From Nocardia vinacea NBRC 16497 (GTDB taxonomy: Bacteria > Actinomycetota > Actinomycetes > Mycobacteriales > Mycobacteriaceae): DNA of 64,000 bases. Below the pieces are notes generated by a model. The model saw nothing but the letters and a program-made list of their open reading frames with translations, had not been told where the DNA came from and ran no database searches. Within the stretch, counting starts at the first letter, position 1. Every line of letters begins with the position of its first letter. Position numbers and translations under genes: made by a program. Positions 8,994 through 17,365 of the stretch are shown here, piece after piece. The stretch spans positions 1 through 64,000 of the forward strand of contig NZ_BAGN01000122.1 in assembly GCF_000308835.1 (NCBI RefSeq), written 5' to 3'.

Positions 8994-10079
8994 GTGGCGC
9001 TGCCGACGACTACCAAGGCGGTGCGGATATTCGAGCACGGTGGACCAGAATGCCTCGTATATAACGACTTTCCGCTCGAACCAGTGGGCCGGCGGGATGT
9101 GCTGGTCGCTGTGCATTCGGTGTCGGTATCGGGGTGGGACCTGAGATACCGCAGCGGTCAGGTCAAGGGTGTGAACCTACCCGGACGCCGCGCGCTGCCG
9201 ATGCCGCAGCAGTTGGGCCGGGAGGCATCGGGAACAGTGATTGCTGTCGGCGCAGATGTATCCGGGTTCCGGCCTGGTCAGCACGTGGTCGGCGTTGTGC
9301 ATCCGGAGAACCCGCGCTCGCCCGAGACATACCGGGGGCTGGGCAACCTGTCCACTGGTATCGATGTCCCCGGCCATGCCGGACTCGGCTCCTACGCTGA
9401 ATATCTCATCCGTGACCAGGACCTGTGGTTGCCTGTGCCGGAGCATGTCGACATGGAACAGGCCGCGCTGACGCTGTGGCCGTATGCCACCGCCCATCGG
9501 GTGATTCGAGACCGCCTGCGTGTGGCGTTGGGGGAGACCGTGTTGGTGTGCGGTGCGTCTGGAGGGATGGGGGAGGCGACGATTCGGCTCGCCTGCTTGG
9601 CAGGTGCCCGGGTCGCCGTTACGACCCGCTTTCCGGCAATGATCGATGCGTTGCACGAGATAGGAGCCGAGGAGGTCGTGGTCAGCGATGATCGCGAGGT
9701 CGCGGTCGCCCGGATCCGGGAATGGAGTGGCGGTGCAGGTGTCGACCATGCCGTCGACTACAGCGGCAATGCCGAACTTTTCCGGCTGGCCATCGATTCG
9801 CTGCGACTGGGCGGGCAGATTTGCCCGGCGGCCGGTGCACAGCGCGGCGACGGGCCGATACCTCTGACGATGCACGACTTCACCCGACTGGAGATGAGCA
9901 TGGTCGGCGTGCGTGGCGCGCGCCACCAGGATGCGTTGGTGGTGCTGGATCTGCTGGCGCGCGGGTTGATCGGCATCCGGGTGGCGGCTCGATTCCCGCT
10001 GTCGGAGGCGGCCGCCGCGCACGCTCTGCTGGAGAACGCCACAGACCTGGTGGGACGGGTGGCCCTATATTCCGATTGA
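8994..10079 (+). CDS. MDR-family quinone/alcohol oxidoreductase
   Basis: This is a 361-residue medium-chain dehydrogenase/reductase. The N-terminal GroES-like half is followed by a Rossmann half with the NAD(P)-binding stretch VLVCGASGGMGEA. No structural-zinc Cys cluster is present, so it resembles zinc-free quinone oxidoreductases. GTG 8994 is chosen because it follows the ABM stop by 10 bp and gives a normal N-terminus (KAVRIFEHGGPE). An ATG at 8940 would overlap the ABM gene by 44 bp. It probably acts with the ABM protein in one operon. The gene ends in front of a strong shared terminator. Confidence 0.8.
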   Translation: MALPTTTKAVRIFEHGGPECLVYNDFPLEPVGRRDVLVAVHSVSVSGWDLRYRSGQVKGVNLPGRRALPMPQQLGREASGTVIAVGADVSGFRPGQHVVGVVHPENPRSPETYRGLGNLSTGIDVPGHAGLGSYAEYLIRDQDLWLPVPEHVDMEQAALTLWPYATAHRVIRDRLRVALGETVLVCGASGGMGEATIRLACLAGARVAVTTRFPAMIDALHEIGAEEVVVSDDREVAVARIREWSGGAGVDHAVDYSGNAELFRLAIDSLRLGGQICPAAGAQRGDGPIPLTMHDFTRLEMSMVGVRGARHQDALVVLDLLARGLIGIRVAARFPLSEAAAAHALLENATDLVGRVALYSD

Positions 10080-10100
10080 TGACATCGGATCAGCGGCTCG

Positions 10101-10161
10101 TTTCGCAGGAAGACGGGTGATGCCCACCCGATCGGGGGGCATCACCCGTCTTCCTGCGAAA
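10101..10161. terminator. Bidirectional terminator, 25-bp perfect stem
   Basis: Bases 10101-10125 and 10137-10161 are perfect reverse complements around an 11-nt loop that contains a further CCCGATCGGG palindrome. It sits between two convergent genes, the MDR reductase and the P450, and should stop transcription from both sides. Confidence 0.9.
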
Positions 10162-10182
10162 CCTCTTGCGCAGTAGGACAGC

Positions 10183-11367
10183 TCAGCCGACTGTCAGCCT
10201 CGCTGGCAACGATTCGAGGCCGCGCAGGATATTGTTGAAATGCCGGACGGGTGTACCGACCTCGATTCGCGCGACACGAGCGACCATTGCGCGCAAGATC
10301 GCTTCACCTTCGAGAGCCGCCAGCGCTTGGCCGGCGCATCCGTGCAGGCCGTAGCCGAATCCGAGATGGTCGATATTGCTGCGCTGGACGTCGAATCGTT
10401 CGGCGTCGGTCCATTTGCGTTCATCCCGGTTGCCCGAACCGAAGAGGACTGCCAATCGGGAACCCGCGGGAACCGTGGAATCCTCGACGGCCCAGTCCAC
10501 CCGGGCGGTTCGGCCGAATACCTGAACCGGTGATTCGTAACGCAGGACCTCCCGGAATGCCTGCGGGATGAGTGCCGGGTTCGCCCGCAGTGCGTCCCAC
10601 TGTTCCGGATGTTCGGCCATCAGCCAGATCGTGTGACCGAGCGCGTGCACCGTGGTGTCCATCCCCGCGGTCACGTACGTCATCACCAGCCACGGGGCAG
10701 CGGAGGCGGGGACCTGGCCCGCGTCGACCGCGTCATAGACGGCCCTGCCGAGGCTGTCTTCGGCCAACTCCTCCCGGGCGGTGTTGAGCATGACGTATTC
10801 GGCCAGATGCTGCAGCTTCGGAAGAGATTCGAAGGTGCGATCGTTCGCCGGGCCGAAGCAGTTGAAATTCGCATCGATCAAATCGAGCAATTGCTCTCGT
10901 CCGCGTAGGGGCAGTCCGATCAGGTCGCCGACGATCTCGACAGGAAACCGTCGCGCGAAGTCCTTTACCGCGTCGAAAGAGCCTCGAGCTATCACCTGGT
11001 CGACGATCTTTTCTGCCCGTTGCGCGATATCTGGTGCGAGGTTTCGAATCGCGCGAGGAGCCAGCTTGGACGACAGCACGCCGCGGAGACCATCGTGAAT
11101 CGGTGGATCAGCCCGGATAATGCCCTCCCCGATGTACTCGTTGAACTGCTTGTTCAACGCAATATCGGCGGACGAGAACGACTTCCAATCGCCGAGGACA
11201 TGGCGGGCTTCCTGGTAGCGAGCCACGGCGAATACATCGTGGCGGCTCAGATAGACAATCGGCCCCGCGTCGCGCAGCGTGCGAAATACCGGATAGGGAT
11301 TCGACATCACTTCTTCGGAGAAGATGTCGATATCTGAAATGGGAATGGCGGCAAGGGAATTGGTCAC
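10183..11367 (-). CDS. Cytochrome P450, CYP199-like
   Basis: This 394-residue soluble P450 has the I-helix AGMDTT (234-239), ExxR as EVLR (273-276) and the haem loop FGYGLHGCAG (337-346) with Cys344 as axial ligand. The N-terminal text (NPYPVFRTLRDAGP, then VARYQEARHVL) recalls CYP199-type enzymes that O-demethylate or hydroxylate benzoates, from family knowledge. GTG 11367 is chosen because GAGAG precedes it and it starts 8 bp after the reductase stop; a longer upstream frame is the antisense of the reductase. It is the last gene of a ferredoxin-reductase-P450 operon, so its electron chain is complete. The aromatic substrate is inferred. Confidence 0.9.
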   Translation of the reverse strand: MTNSLAAIPISDIDIFSEEVMSNPYPVFRTLRDAGPIVYLSRHDVFAVARYQEARHVLGDWKSFSSADIALNKQFNEYIGEGIIRADPPIHDGLRGVLSSKLAPRAIRNLAPDIAQRAEKIVDQVIARGSFDAVKDFARRFPVEIVGDLIGLPLRGREQLLDLIDANFNCFGPANDRTFESLPKLQHLAEYVMLNTAREELAEDSLGRAVYDAVDAGQVPASAAPWLVMTYVTAGMDTTVHALGHTIWLMAEHPEQWDALRANPALIPQAFREVLRYESPVQVFGRTARVDWAVEDSTVPAGSRLAVLFGSGNRDERKWTDAERFDVQRSNIDHLGFGYGLHGCAGQALAALEGEAILRAMVARVARIEVGTPVRHFNNILRGLESLPARLTVG

Positions 11368-11375
11368 GGTATCTC

Positions 11376-12536
11376 TCAGTGCTCGGGTGGATGCTGGGCT
11401 AGTTTCGTGAGTTTGGGTGCCGAAATCGGGTAGTTCACCGCCGCTGCGGTGCCGAAGGCGGTTTCGGGATCGGCCGGCGGCCACACCAGCAGCGCTCGTC
11501 GGTCCTCGATCGAGCCGTCGGCGACGGTCGGCTCGCCCACCGGTGGCAGCTGTCCGGCCAAGCGGATACGCAGGCCGAAGACCTCGGTCCAGAAGAACGA
11601 GGGAGTACTGCCGAGCTTCGAGTCCGGTGTGCATCCCAGTAACGTCGCTGCCGCAATCGTGGCTTGTGACAATGCATTCGACCAATGTGGACTCCGCGCC
11701 CGCCGCCTGCCGGGGCCGCCGGGCAGGCTGACGACGTCGCCAGCCGCGACGATGCCAGGTGCTGCCTGGCAGGCACGGTCGACGATCACCCCGTTGTCCA
11801 ATGGCAGCTCGCTGTCGCGCAGCCACTCGATATTGGGGACGTCGCCGATCGCGGTAACGATGATGTCGGCCTCGGCCAGCGTGGTGCCATCGGTTGCCTG
11901 CAGTCGACCCGCGGCGTCATTGGCGATGCGCACCCCGGCAGGGGACACGAGAATTTTCACGCCCTTTTCCGCGGCCGCGGTCAGGCACATGTCGGATAAC
12001 AGGGGACCGAGACGGCCAGCCAGCGGCGTGATCTGGTCGACTACGGTGACCGATTTACCCAGGGTGGCCGCCGACGATGCCACCTCCATCCCGAGGAATC
12101 CACCACCTGCGACGGCTACGCTGCAGACGCTGTCGAGGCACTCGCGTAAATACACGGCGTCGTCGAGCGTACGCAGGGTGATTTCGCTCGCGGGTTGCCC
12201 GGATAACCGACGTGCCTTAGCCCCTGTGGCGATGACAAGGCCGTCGTAGCCGATGGTTTCGCCATCATCGAGCCGCACTCGTTGTCTGTCTCGATCCAGT
12301 CCAACCGCGGCGACGCCGGTATGCAGCTCGATGTCGGCGTTGCTGCTCAGGAACACACTATCGGCGGTTTCGGATCCGGTCAGCACACCCTTCGACAGTG
12401 GCGGCCGGGTGTAAGGCGGATGGTGCTCGTCGCCGAGCATGGTGATAACGCCGTCGAACCCGAACCTGCGTAGGGCGCTCGCTGTCGCGCAGCCCGCCTG
12501 TGACGCGCCGACGACGACAATTCGACGAGCGGTCAC
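11376..12536 (-). CDS. Ferredoxin reductase (FAD/NAD pyridine nucleotide-disulfide fold)
   Basis: This 386-residue class-I P450 reductase has an FAD site at the N-terminus (IVVVGASQAGCATA), an NAD site near 143 (VAVAGGGFLGMEVA) and the second FAD motif ATGDxx-like region IVAAGDV near 265. It passes electrons from NAD(P)H to the neighbouring ferredoxin. The GTG start overlaps the ferredoxin stop (GTGA), implying translational coupling. Its length is slightly below the usual 400-410. Confidence 0.9.
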   Translation of the reverse strand: MTARRIVVVGASQAGCATASALRRFGFDGVITMLGDEHHPPYTRPPLSKGVLTGSETADSVFLSSNADIELHTGVAAVGLDRDRQRVRLDDGETIGYDGLVIATGAKARRLSGQPASEITLRTLDDAVYLRECLDSVCSVAVAGGGFLGMEVASSAATLGKSVTVVDQITPLAGRLGPLLSDMCLTAAAEKGVKILVSPAGVRIANDAAGRLQATDGTTLAEADIIVTAIGDVPNIEWLRDSELPLDNGVIVDRACQAAPGIVAAGDVVSLPGGPGRRRARSPHWSNALSQATIAAATLLGCTPDSKLGSTPSFFWTEVFGLRIRLAGQLPPVGEPTVADGSIEDRRALLVWPPADPETAFGTAAAVNYPISAPKLTKLAQHPPEH

Positions 12537-12757
12537 GGAAGTTCGACCGAGCTCGAAAGGCTCAGTGCTACAACCGGACAGGCATGCACTGCGGCATTGG
12601 CGAGCGGTTTCTGCTCTGCTGAGATCTCAGCAAGGTCGATGACCGGCTCGTCGTTGTCATCGAGATGAATCAGTGCTGGTGCGACTTGCTCGCACATGCC
12701 GTAGCCCTCGCAGCGATCCATATTGACGGACAAACGGTGAAATTCATTCGGCGCCAT
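12533..12757 (-). CDS. [3Fe-4S]-type ferredoxin
   Basis: This 74-residue ferredoxin has Cys16, Cys22 and Cys60 in the pattern CEGYGMC ... CP. The residue that would be the fourth cluster ligand is Tyr19, which is typical of single-cluster ferredoxins that serve actinobacterial P450s. It is the first gene of the ferredoxin-reductase-P450 operon and its stop overlaps the reductase start. ATG 12757 follows AGGAG. Confidence 0.9.
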   Translation of the reverse strand: MAPNEFHRLSVNMDRCEGYGMCEQVAPALIHLDDNDEPVIDLAEISAEQKPLANAAVHACPVVALSLSSSVELP

Positions 12758-12986
12758 AACAACTCCTGATATTGCCGCGCATCGCTAAGTGACCACGGCA
12801 CTGATGGATTCGCCAGCTGCTGAAGCAGGTCTGGTCCCTTATGCGGCCCAGGGCCAGATCGGTGCGTGGTCCGTGACCTGCGTACGCGCGGGTCATCACC
12901 GCACACACACGACTGTGGTTTCAGTCACAAGGAGCGAGCAACGGTATTCCGCTCTGCAGAAAACGCAGGTTATTCGCGAGGAGTTA

Positions 12987-13037
12987 ATGACCGAGGCAAG
13001 AGGCATCGACTACAGCGTCGATGCCCTGGGGGTGTAG
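12987..13037 (+). CDS. Possible 16-codon ORF or gene-start remnant
   Basis: An ATG with GAGGAG seven bases upstream opens a 16-codon frame (MTEARGIDYSVDALGV). It ends just before the 3' end of the IclR gene, which runs the opposite way. It may be the first codons of a deleted gene or a spurious frame. The good ribosome site is the only support. The remainder of 12758-13043 is the promoter region of the ferredoxin operon, without a clear operator. Confidence 0.2.
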   Translation: MTEARGIDYSVDALGV

Positions 13038-13043
13038 CGGTGC

Positions 13044-13835
13044 TCAGGCGTCAACCAAGGTGAGCCGTCGTGAGATGTCGACCGCCGCATCGCGGACCGC
13101 GACCTTCACCGAATCCAATTCGGCGCGAGGCACCCGAACAGCCAATGCGGCCACGCTGACGGCGGCGCAGACGGAGCCGACCGCATCCCGGATCGGCGCA
13201 GCGACACCGAGAATGTGCTCGTCGAGCTCACCCTGGGACACCGCGACGCCGCGCTTGCGGATCTGGACGAGGCGCGCCCGGAGATCGTCTGGGTTCGTCA
13301 GGGTCTTTGCGGTGAATCGTTCGAGCGGAGCGGAACTCAGCACTGCCGACACTTCCGCAGGGTCGGCCCACGCCAGCAGAACTTCCGCCGCGGCACCTGC
13401 GTTGATGGGCAGCACATGGCCACGTTCGTACGTGAGTCGCACGGCGCGACGAGCTTCGACCAGGTCCAGACAGACCACCGAGCGGCCGGAGCGGCGGGTG
13501 AGCAGCACCGTCTCGTTGACCTGCTCGGACAGCGTGCGCATCACCGGAAGTGATACCTCTGACAAACCGACCCCGGCACGGGCCACGCGAGCGAGTTCGA
13601 ATATGCGAGGGCCCAGCCGGAAGCCGTGCGGTGCCTCCTCGAGGAACCCACGACCGACGAGGCTCTGCAGGTAGCGATACCCGGTGGACCGGGCCACCCC
13701 GAGCTGTTCGGCGATTTGGGCGCCGGACCACGACGGTTTGTCGCTGGTGAAGAGCCCGAGTATGTCCAGCGCTCGGTCTGCGGTCGAATTGCGCTCCCGA
13801 TATCCGGCGGTGGGGCGGTTTTCTGCCGGTGTCAC
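13044..13835 (-). CDS. IclR-family transcriptional regulator
   Basis: In this 263-residue protein, residues 15-75 form the winged HTH (ADRALDILGLF, then IAEQLGVARSTGYRYLQSL). The rest is the effector-binding IclR domain. GTG 13835 is chosen because GGGAG lies six bases upstream; the TTG at 13847 lacks a site. It is divergent from the FAD-monooxygenase operon and upstream, in the same direction, of the P450 operon. The 17-bp palindrome between it and the monooxygenase is a likely binding site. Many family members respond to aromatic acids. Confidence 0.85.
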   Translation of the reverse strand: MTPAENRPTAGYRERNSTADRALDILGLFTSDKPSWSGAQIAEQLGVARSTGYRYLQSLVGRGFLEEAPHGFRLGPRIFELARVARAGVGLSEVSLPVMRTLSEQVNETVLLTRRSGRSVVCLDLVEARRAVRLTYERGHVLPINAGAAAEVLLAWADPAEVSAVLSSAPLERFTAKTLTNPDDLRARLVQIRKRGVAVSQGELDEHILGVAAPIRDAVGSVCAAVSVAALAVRVPRAELDSVKVAVRDAAVDISRRLTLVDA

Positions 13836-13857
13836 GTAGGCTCCCAAATGTAGATAG

Positions 13858-13874
13858 GTCCTGTAAATCAGGAC
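13858..13874. promoter_or_regulatory. Palindromic operator GTCCTGTAAATCAGGAC
   Basis: This is a perfect 6-bp inverted repeat with spacer TAAAT. It lies 23 bp upstream of the IclR start and 69 bp before the FAD monooxygenase start. It matches the site at 8075-8091 in 16 of 17 positions. Autoregulation plus control of the divergent operon is the natural reading. Confidence 0.7.
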
Positions 13875-13943
13875 ATTGTTTTTATTGCACAGGACACCAT
13901 CCTACTGTGGTCGTATCGGTTTCCGAGGTCGAAAGGTGAGTCC

Positions 13944-15569
13944 GTGGCGTCAACGCAGTCGCTGGGCAGAGTGGATGTCGCGGTATGTGGCGCGGGGCCG
14001 GTAGGCCTCACGGCCGCCGCACTGCTCGCTGCCCGCGGTGTCGACGTGATGGTGCTCGAGCAGAACGAAACCACCAGCGATGAGCCGAAGGCGATCAGCA
14101 TCGACGACGAATCGCTGCGGGTGTTCCAGCAGGCCGGGATCGTGGACAAGATCCTGCCGATCGTGGTCCCGGGCACCGGAACCTGCTACTACGACCGCAA
14201 CGGCGATGTGCTGTTTCATGCGCGGGGATCCGAGCCTTTGCGCTTTGGATATCCATTCAAGAATCCCTTTGCCCAGCCCGATCTCGAGCGCGCACTGGTG
14301 TCCGCCCTGGCGGCAGCACCAAATGTGTTGTTGCGCTTCGGGACCCGGGTGACCGGTTTCGAGCAGCATCCCGACCGTATGCGTATGCGGGTGGAATCCG
14401 CTGGTGTGGAGCACTTCCTCGACGCCGATTATGTGCTCGGTTGTGACGGCGGACGTTCGGCGACTCGATTGCTGCAGGGCATCGACATGACGGGCCGCAG
14501 CTATTCGGATGTGTGGCTGGTGGTCGACACTCTCGATGATCCACACACCGAGCGGTTCGCGATGCATCACGGGGATCCGGAAAGGCCGTATGTCGTCGTA
14601 CCGGGCCTGGATGGGCGGTGTCGCTACGAGTTCCGGCTTTTCGACGGCGAGGGTGCGGCGGGGGAGCAGCCGTCGTTCGAGCTCATCCAGCGGTTGGTCG
14701 CGCGTTACCGGTTGATCGAGCCGCATCAGGTAGAGCGTGCGGTCAACTATCGGTTCAACGCTGTCGTCGCCGACGAGTGGATGATCGGACGGTCTCTTCT
14801 GCTGGGCGATGCCGCGCATATGATGCCGCCTTTCGCCGGGCAGGGCCTGAACTCCGGAATCCGCGACGCGGCGAATCTGACCTGGAAGGTCGCCGACGTT
14901 CTCGCGGGTCGGCTCGATGAGTCGGTGCTGGCCAGCTATCAGACCGAACGCGCGCCGCACGCGCTGGCGACGGTGCGCATGTCCGAACGGCTCGGTCGCG
15001 TGGTGATGACCACGTCGCCCGGGCTGGCCCGCCGTCGAGACGACGCCGTGCGGCGAGCGTTGCAGACCGATGAGGGCCGCGCCTACCTCGAGCAGATGCG
15101 GTACCGGCCTGGACAGCGTTACACCGCCGGCCTGGTGGTTCTTGACGGCGGGTCGGACGATGTGGGACTACCGATCGGTCAGCCGCTTGTCTTCGACTCG
15201 GTCGCTCACGACCTGCGCCGCCTCGATGAAGTACTCGGCGACGGCTGGGCTGTGATCGGTGTCGATGTCCCCGAATCCGACTGGGCTGCAATACAACCCA
15301 TCTCCGAGGCACTGGCTGCTCGTCATGCACTCGTGGTTACCCGGGAAAATCTGCCGCGGACGTCTCAACGCGTACTCATCGACGTCGACGGTGCGCTGGT
15401 TCGCGAGTTCTTCCGCTACCAGGGCAGGTTCGTGCTGATCCGGCCGGACCATTTCGTCGCGGCCGCATGGGCACCGCAGGACTCGACCGATATCGCTGCC
15501 CGAGTCCTGGCTTGGACACCCGGATCGGCGGCGACTTCTTCTACAGAGAGGGCATTCAGCCATGGATAA
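13944..15569 (+). CDS. FAD-dependent aromatic monooxygenase (MhpA-like class A)
   Basis: This 541-residue flavoprotein monooxygenase has the FAD motif CGAGPVGLTAAAL near residue 15, the DG motif CDGGRSATR near 165, and the GD motif LLGDAAHMMPPFAGQG near 285. The C-terminal thioredoxin-like domain of about 150 residues is typical of the 3-(3-hydroxyphenyl)propionate/phenol hydroxylase group. The expected reaction is ortho-hydroxylation of a phenolic acid with NAD(P)H and oxygen. GTG 13944 follows GAAAGGTGAG. It is the first gene of a six-gene operon and overlaps the dioxygenase start by 8 bp. The substrate is unknown. Confidence 0.88.
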   Translation: MASTQSLGRVDVAVCGAGPVGLTAAALLAARGVDVMVLEQNETTSDEPKAISIDDESLRVFQQAGIVDKILPIVVPGTGTCYYDRNGDVLFHARGSEPLRFGYPFKNPFAQPDLERALVSALAAAPNVLLRFGTRVTGFEQHPDRMRMRVESAGVEHFLDADYVLGCDGGRSATRLLQGIDMTGRSYSDVWLVVDTLDDPHTERFAMHHGDPERPYVVVPGLDGRCRYEFRLFDGEGAAGEQPSFELIQRLVARYRLIEPHQVERAVNYRFNAVVADEWMIGRSLLLGDAAHMMPPFAGQGLNSGIRDAANLTWKVADVLAGRLDESVLASYQTERAPHALATVRMSERLGRVVMTTSPGLARRRDDAVRRALQTDEGRAYLEQMRYRPGQRYTAGLVVLDGGSDDVGLPIGQPLVFDSVAHDLRRLDEVLGDGWAVIGVDVPESDWAAIQPISEALAARHALVVTRENLPRTSQRVLIDVDGALVREFFRYQGRFVLIRPDHFVAAAWAPQDSTDIAARVLAWTPGSAATSSTERAFSHG

Positions 15570-16491
15570 ACCACAGCGAATCGTGCTAGCGGAACGTGAT
15601 GCGGCGGGGACTCTGACACGAACAGCGGTGTCGCACATCGGATTCTCCGTACCGGATGTGGCTGCCACGGCGCAGTTCTACGGTCGCGTGCTCGGCTTGG
15701 TGGTGCACGAGGAACTCGCCCATGGTGGACTGCGGCTCGGATGGGGTGCCGGACACCATGTCATCGACTTGGTCGAGGGGCAGAAAGGGTTGCGCCACTA
15801 TGGTTTCGAGGTCCGCGATCCCCAAGGCGTCGAAGGTATCGCCAAGCGCCTGACCGCCGCGGGTTACACCGTCAGCGAGCTCGACTCGGTTCATATCGAT
15901 GCTGCCGTCGGCGACTCGCATGGCATCGCCGTCGCCGATCCGCACGGTACCGAGGTCCATTTCCATACCACGGTCCAGCGACAAGGTGAGATGGCCGCCG
16001 ATACCGGTCGCAGGCCGATCAAGTATCAGCACATCACCCTCGGCACCGATGATGTCGAGGCAATGGCCAGGTTCTATGTTGACGTTGTCGGCTTCCGCAT
16101 CTCCGATCAGCTCGACGACGGCCGCTTCGCCTGGCTGCGCAGCGACCGCGACCACCACACCCTTGCAGTGGTGAATGTCGGCAGCGGCGGCGACATCGAC
16201 CACTACTCTTTCGATCTATTCGAGTGGGCCGACTTCAAGGCGTGGTGCGATCGCCTGGCCGACGAAAGCGTCGATGTCACATGGGGTCCAGGGCGACACG
16301 GTCCGGGCAACAACCTGTTCGTGTTCTTCGATGACCCCGCCGGTAACCACATCGAACTGTCGGCGGAGATGGAGAAGTTCCACGACGACCGCGTCACCTA
16401 CGTGCCGCGCCGCTGGAAGCCGATCCCCAACACCGTCAACCTCTGGGGCGGCCAGCTCGCCTCGTGGCGTCACACCAGCGAAGGAAAATAG
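15562..16491 (+). CDS. Extradiol ring-cleavage dioxygenase (VOC, type I)
   Basis: The 309 residues form two VOC modules. The C-terminal module holds the likely Fe(II) ligands His157 (QHITLG), His214 (DHYSFD) and Glu265 (NHIELS), as in catechol 2,3-dioxygenase-type enzymes. It should open the catecholic product of the preceding monooxygenase. The ATG lies inside the last codons of that gene. The next gene, an FAH hydrolase, starts 3 bp after its stop, giving a hydroxylase-dioxygenase-hydrolase order. Confidence 0.88.
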   Translation: MDKPQRIVLAERDAAGTLTRTAVSHIGFSVPDVAATAQFYGRVLGLVVHEELAHGGLRLGWGAGHHVIDLVEGQKGLRHYGFEVRDPQGVEGIAKRLTAAGYTVSELDSVHIDAAVGDSHGIAVADPHGTEVHFHTTVQRQGEMAADTGRRPIKYQHITLGTDDVEAMARFYVDVVGFRISDQLDDGRFAWLRSDRDHHTLAVVNVGSGGDIDHYSFDLFEWADFKAWCDRLADESVDVTWGPGRHGPGNNLFVFFDDPAGNHIELSAEMEKFHDDRVTYVPRRWKPIPNTVNLWGGQLASWRHTSEGK

Positions 16492-16494
16492 GCA

Positions 16495-17316
16495 ATGGCA
16501 TATGCGACTTATGAGCAGGGCGGACAGCGACAGGTCGGCGAGGTGCAGGGATCGACTCTGGTGCCGTTGAACGGGCTCGAGGAAATCGGCGCGGCAATTG
16601 ACCTGGATGTTCTCGCTGCCGCGACTCGCATGACCGACAGCGCCGTCGACATCGACTCGGTGCGGCTGTTGCCGGTGGTGCCGAACCCGTCGAAGATCTT
16701 CTGTGTCGGACTCAACTACCGTGAGCACGTCACCGAGTCGAAACGTGAGCTGCCCACCTATCCGGTCCTGTTCGCGAAGTACGCCGACAGCTTGCTCGGC
16801 GCTTTCGACAACATCGTGCTGCCTCCGGAATCGTCGCAGGTCGACTATGAAGGTGAGCTCACGGTCGTGATCGGCCGTGGCGGGCGCCGGATTTCCGAAG
16901 ACGATGCGCTCGACCATGTACTGGGCTACACCGTCGCGAACGACATCACGATGCGCGACTTCCAGTACAAAACCCATCAGTGGATGCAGGGCAAGGCATG
17001 GGATGGCAGCACTCCCCTCGGCCCCTATCTGGTGACTCCGGGTGAGGTCGATCTGGATCATGCCGGGATCCGGACGGTCCTGAATGGAGAGACGGTCCAG
17101 GAGTCGGATCTGTCGATGCTCATCTTCTCGATCCCGCGACTTATCGCCACCATCTCCACATTCACCACGTTGCGTCCTGGCGATCTGATCCTGACGGGCA
17201 CTCCGGGCGGTGTCGGCTATCGGCGCGACCCGCAGCTGTTCCTGAAGGACGGTGACGAGGTCAGTGTCGAGATCGACGGTGTCGGGTCGATCCGCAACCT
17301 GATCCGGGCGCACTGA
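16495..17316 (+). CDS. Fumarylacetoacetate-hydrolase-fold enzyme
   Basis: This 273-residue FAH-family protein has the fold start VPNPSKIFCVGLNYREH, the metal-site YEGELTVVIG region near 120, the ND in YTVANDITMRD, and the GTPGGVG loop near 238. The family hydrolyses or decarboxylates ring-fission products in a divalent-metal-dependent way. By position it should process the product of the VOC dioxygenase. ATG 16495 follows GGAAAATAGGC. Confidence 0.88.
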   Translation: MAYATYEQGGQRQVGEVQGSTLVPLNGLEEIGAAIDLDVLAAATRMTDSAVDIDSVRLLPVVPNPSKIFCVGLNYREHVTESKRELPTYPVLFAKYADSLLGAFDNIVLPPESSQVDYEGELTVVIGRGGRRISEDDALDHVLGYTVANDITMRDFQYKTHQWMQGKAWDGSTPLGPYLVTPGEVDLDHAGIRTVLNGETVQESDLSMLIFSIPRLIATISTFTTLRPGDLILTGTPGGVGYRRDPQLFLKDGDEVSVEIDGVGSIRNLIRAH

Positions 17317-17365
17317 CAGCTGAATATCTCTGGGGCACAACCCCAATCGAGACGAGGAGGTCTCC

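Noticed and set aside
6193..10171. Shared 15-mer CGAAACCTCTTGCGC near 6194 and 10157
   Set aside because: In 64 kb of GC-rich DNA one or two such matches are expected by chance, and the contexts differ.
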